From positions 1 to 57,218 of the forward strand of contig NZ_OLMK01000098.1 in assembly GCF_900290235.1 (NCBI RefSeq): a stretch of DNA of 57,218 bases, read 5' to 3'. The notes below the pieces were generated by a model, which had not been told where the DNA came from, did not search any database, and was given only the letters and a program-made list of their open reading frames with translations. Shown here piece after piece: positions 57,139 through 57,218 of this stretch (the stretch's first letter is position 1; each line of letters begins with the position of its first letter). The stretch is from Streptomyces sp. MA5143a (GTDB lineage Bacteria > Actinomycetota > Actinomycetes > Streptomycetales > Streptomycetaceae). The position numbers were made by a program, and so were the translations under genes.

Positions 57139-57218
57139 GCCGCCCGTACAGGAGTCGCCCGCCATGGGAGGGCGGTATGGCGGGGCAGCCGTCCCGTGCC
57201 CCGGTGCACACCTCGCGG

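Overview
The window is about 71-73 % GC by eye, uses G/C in almost every third codon position, has many GTG starts and GGAGG ribosome sites, and carries a SapB-type (ram/amf) morphogen locus, a class A RNase P RNA and many membrane-linked two-component systems. This fits a Streptomyces chromosome (family Streptomycetaceae at the least). No plasmid, phage, IS element, tRNA, rRNA or CRISPR array was seen.

Layout. (a) 63-6731: small membrane protein, F420-type luciferase-like oxidoreductase, DUF5336-like membrane protein, cell-wall amidase, a coiled-coil/Mrr nuclease/TerD fusion and a methyltransferase. (b) 6858-10093: DHA2-type efflux pump, then a SigE-like ECF sigma factor translationally coupled to a one-helix membrane partner. 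(c) 10201-13489: MaoC hydratase, zinc alcohol dehydrogenase and SDR dehydrogenase, a beta-oxidation-like set behind a promoter flanked by two palindromes, one matching the KstR (steroid catabolism) consensus. (d) 13636-22913: small conserved protein, low-complexity hypothetical, the Nif3 / zinc-ribbon / RNase H-phosphatase run, KDPG aldolase, YaaA and a frameshifted RNB ribonuclease. (e) 22910-31350: MerR regulator and a complete class III lanthipeptide locus: LanKC synthetase, 43-aa precursor, terminator-like hairpin, two half-ABC exporters and a RamR-type regulator.

(f) 31519-36200: DUF6924-like protein, secreted NucA/NucB-type DNase, AraC regulator, EamA transporter and rnpB, whose 5' end overlaps the EamA reading frame. 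(g) 36270-41948: FAD hydroxylase and a four-gene ABC transporter/two-component operon with a 30-bp palindrome upstream. (h) 42302-46729: a decay zone with three broken genes (GHKL ATPase, T7SS-signal protein, luciferase-like oxidoreductase) around a MerR gene and an intact YeeE/YedE sulfur-transport operon. (i) 46903-49992: two secreted GH43 arabinan-degrading enzymes, one with a ricin-type and one with an AbfB (CBM42) domain. (j) 50073-57138: a second two-component pair, MMPL transporter, MazG-like protein, DoxX, an NTF2-like protein and an aldo/keto reductase with a MerR-type 19-bp-spacer promoter.

The most distinctive item is the lanthipeptide locus. Its precursor keeps the SapB-type leader motif and the GSRAS start of the core, but ring A is one residue shorter and the second ring is far more hydrophobic than in SapB. 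Also notable are the TerD-nuclease fusion, the doubly marked steroid-like promoter, and several ordered inverted or tandem repeats in front of metabolic genes that look like undescribed operators. All assignments are from reading the sequence; no database search was run.
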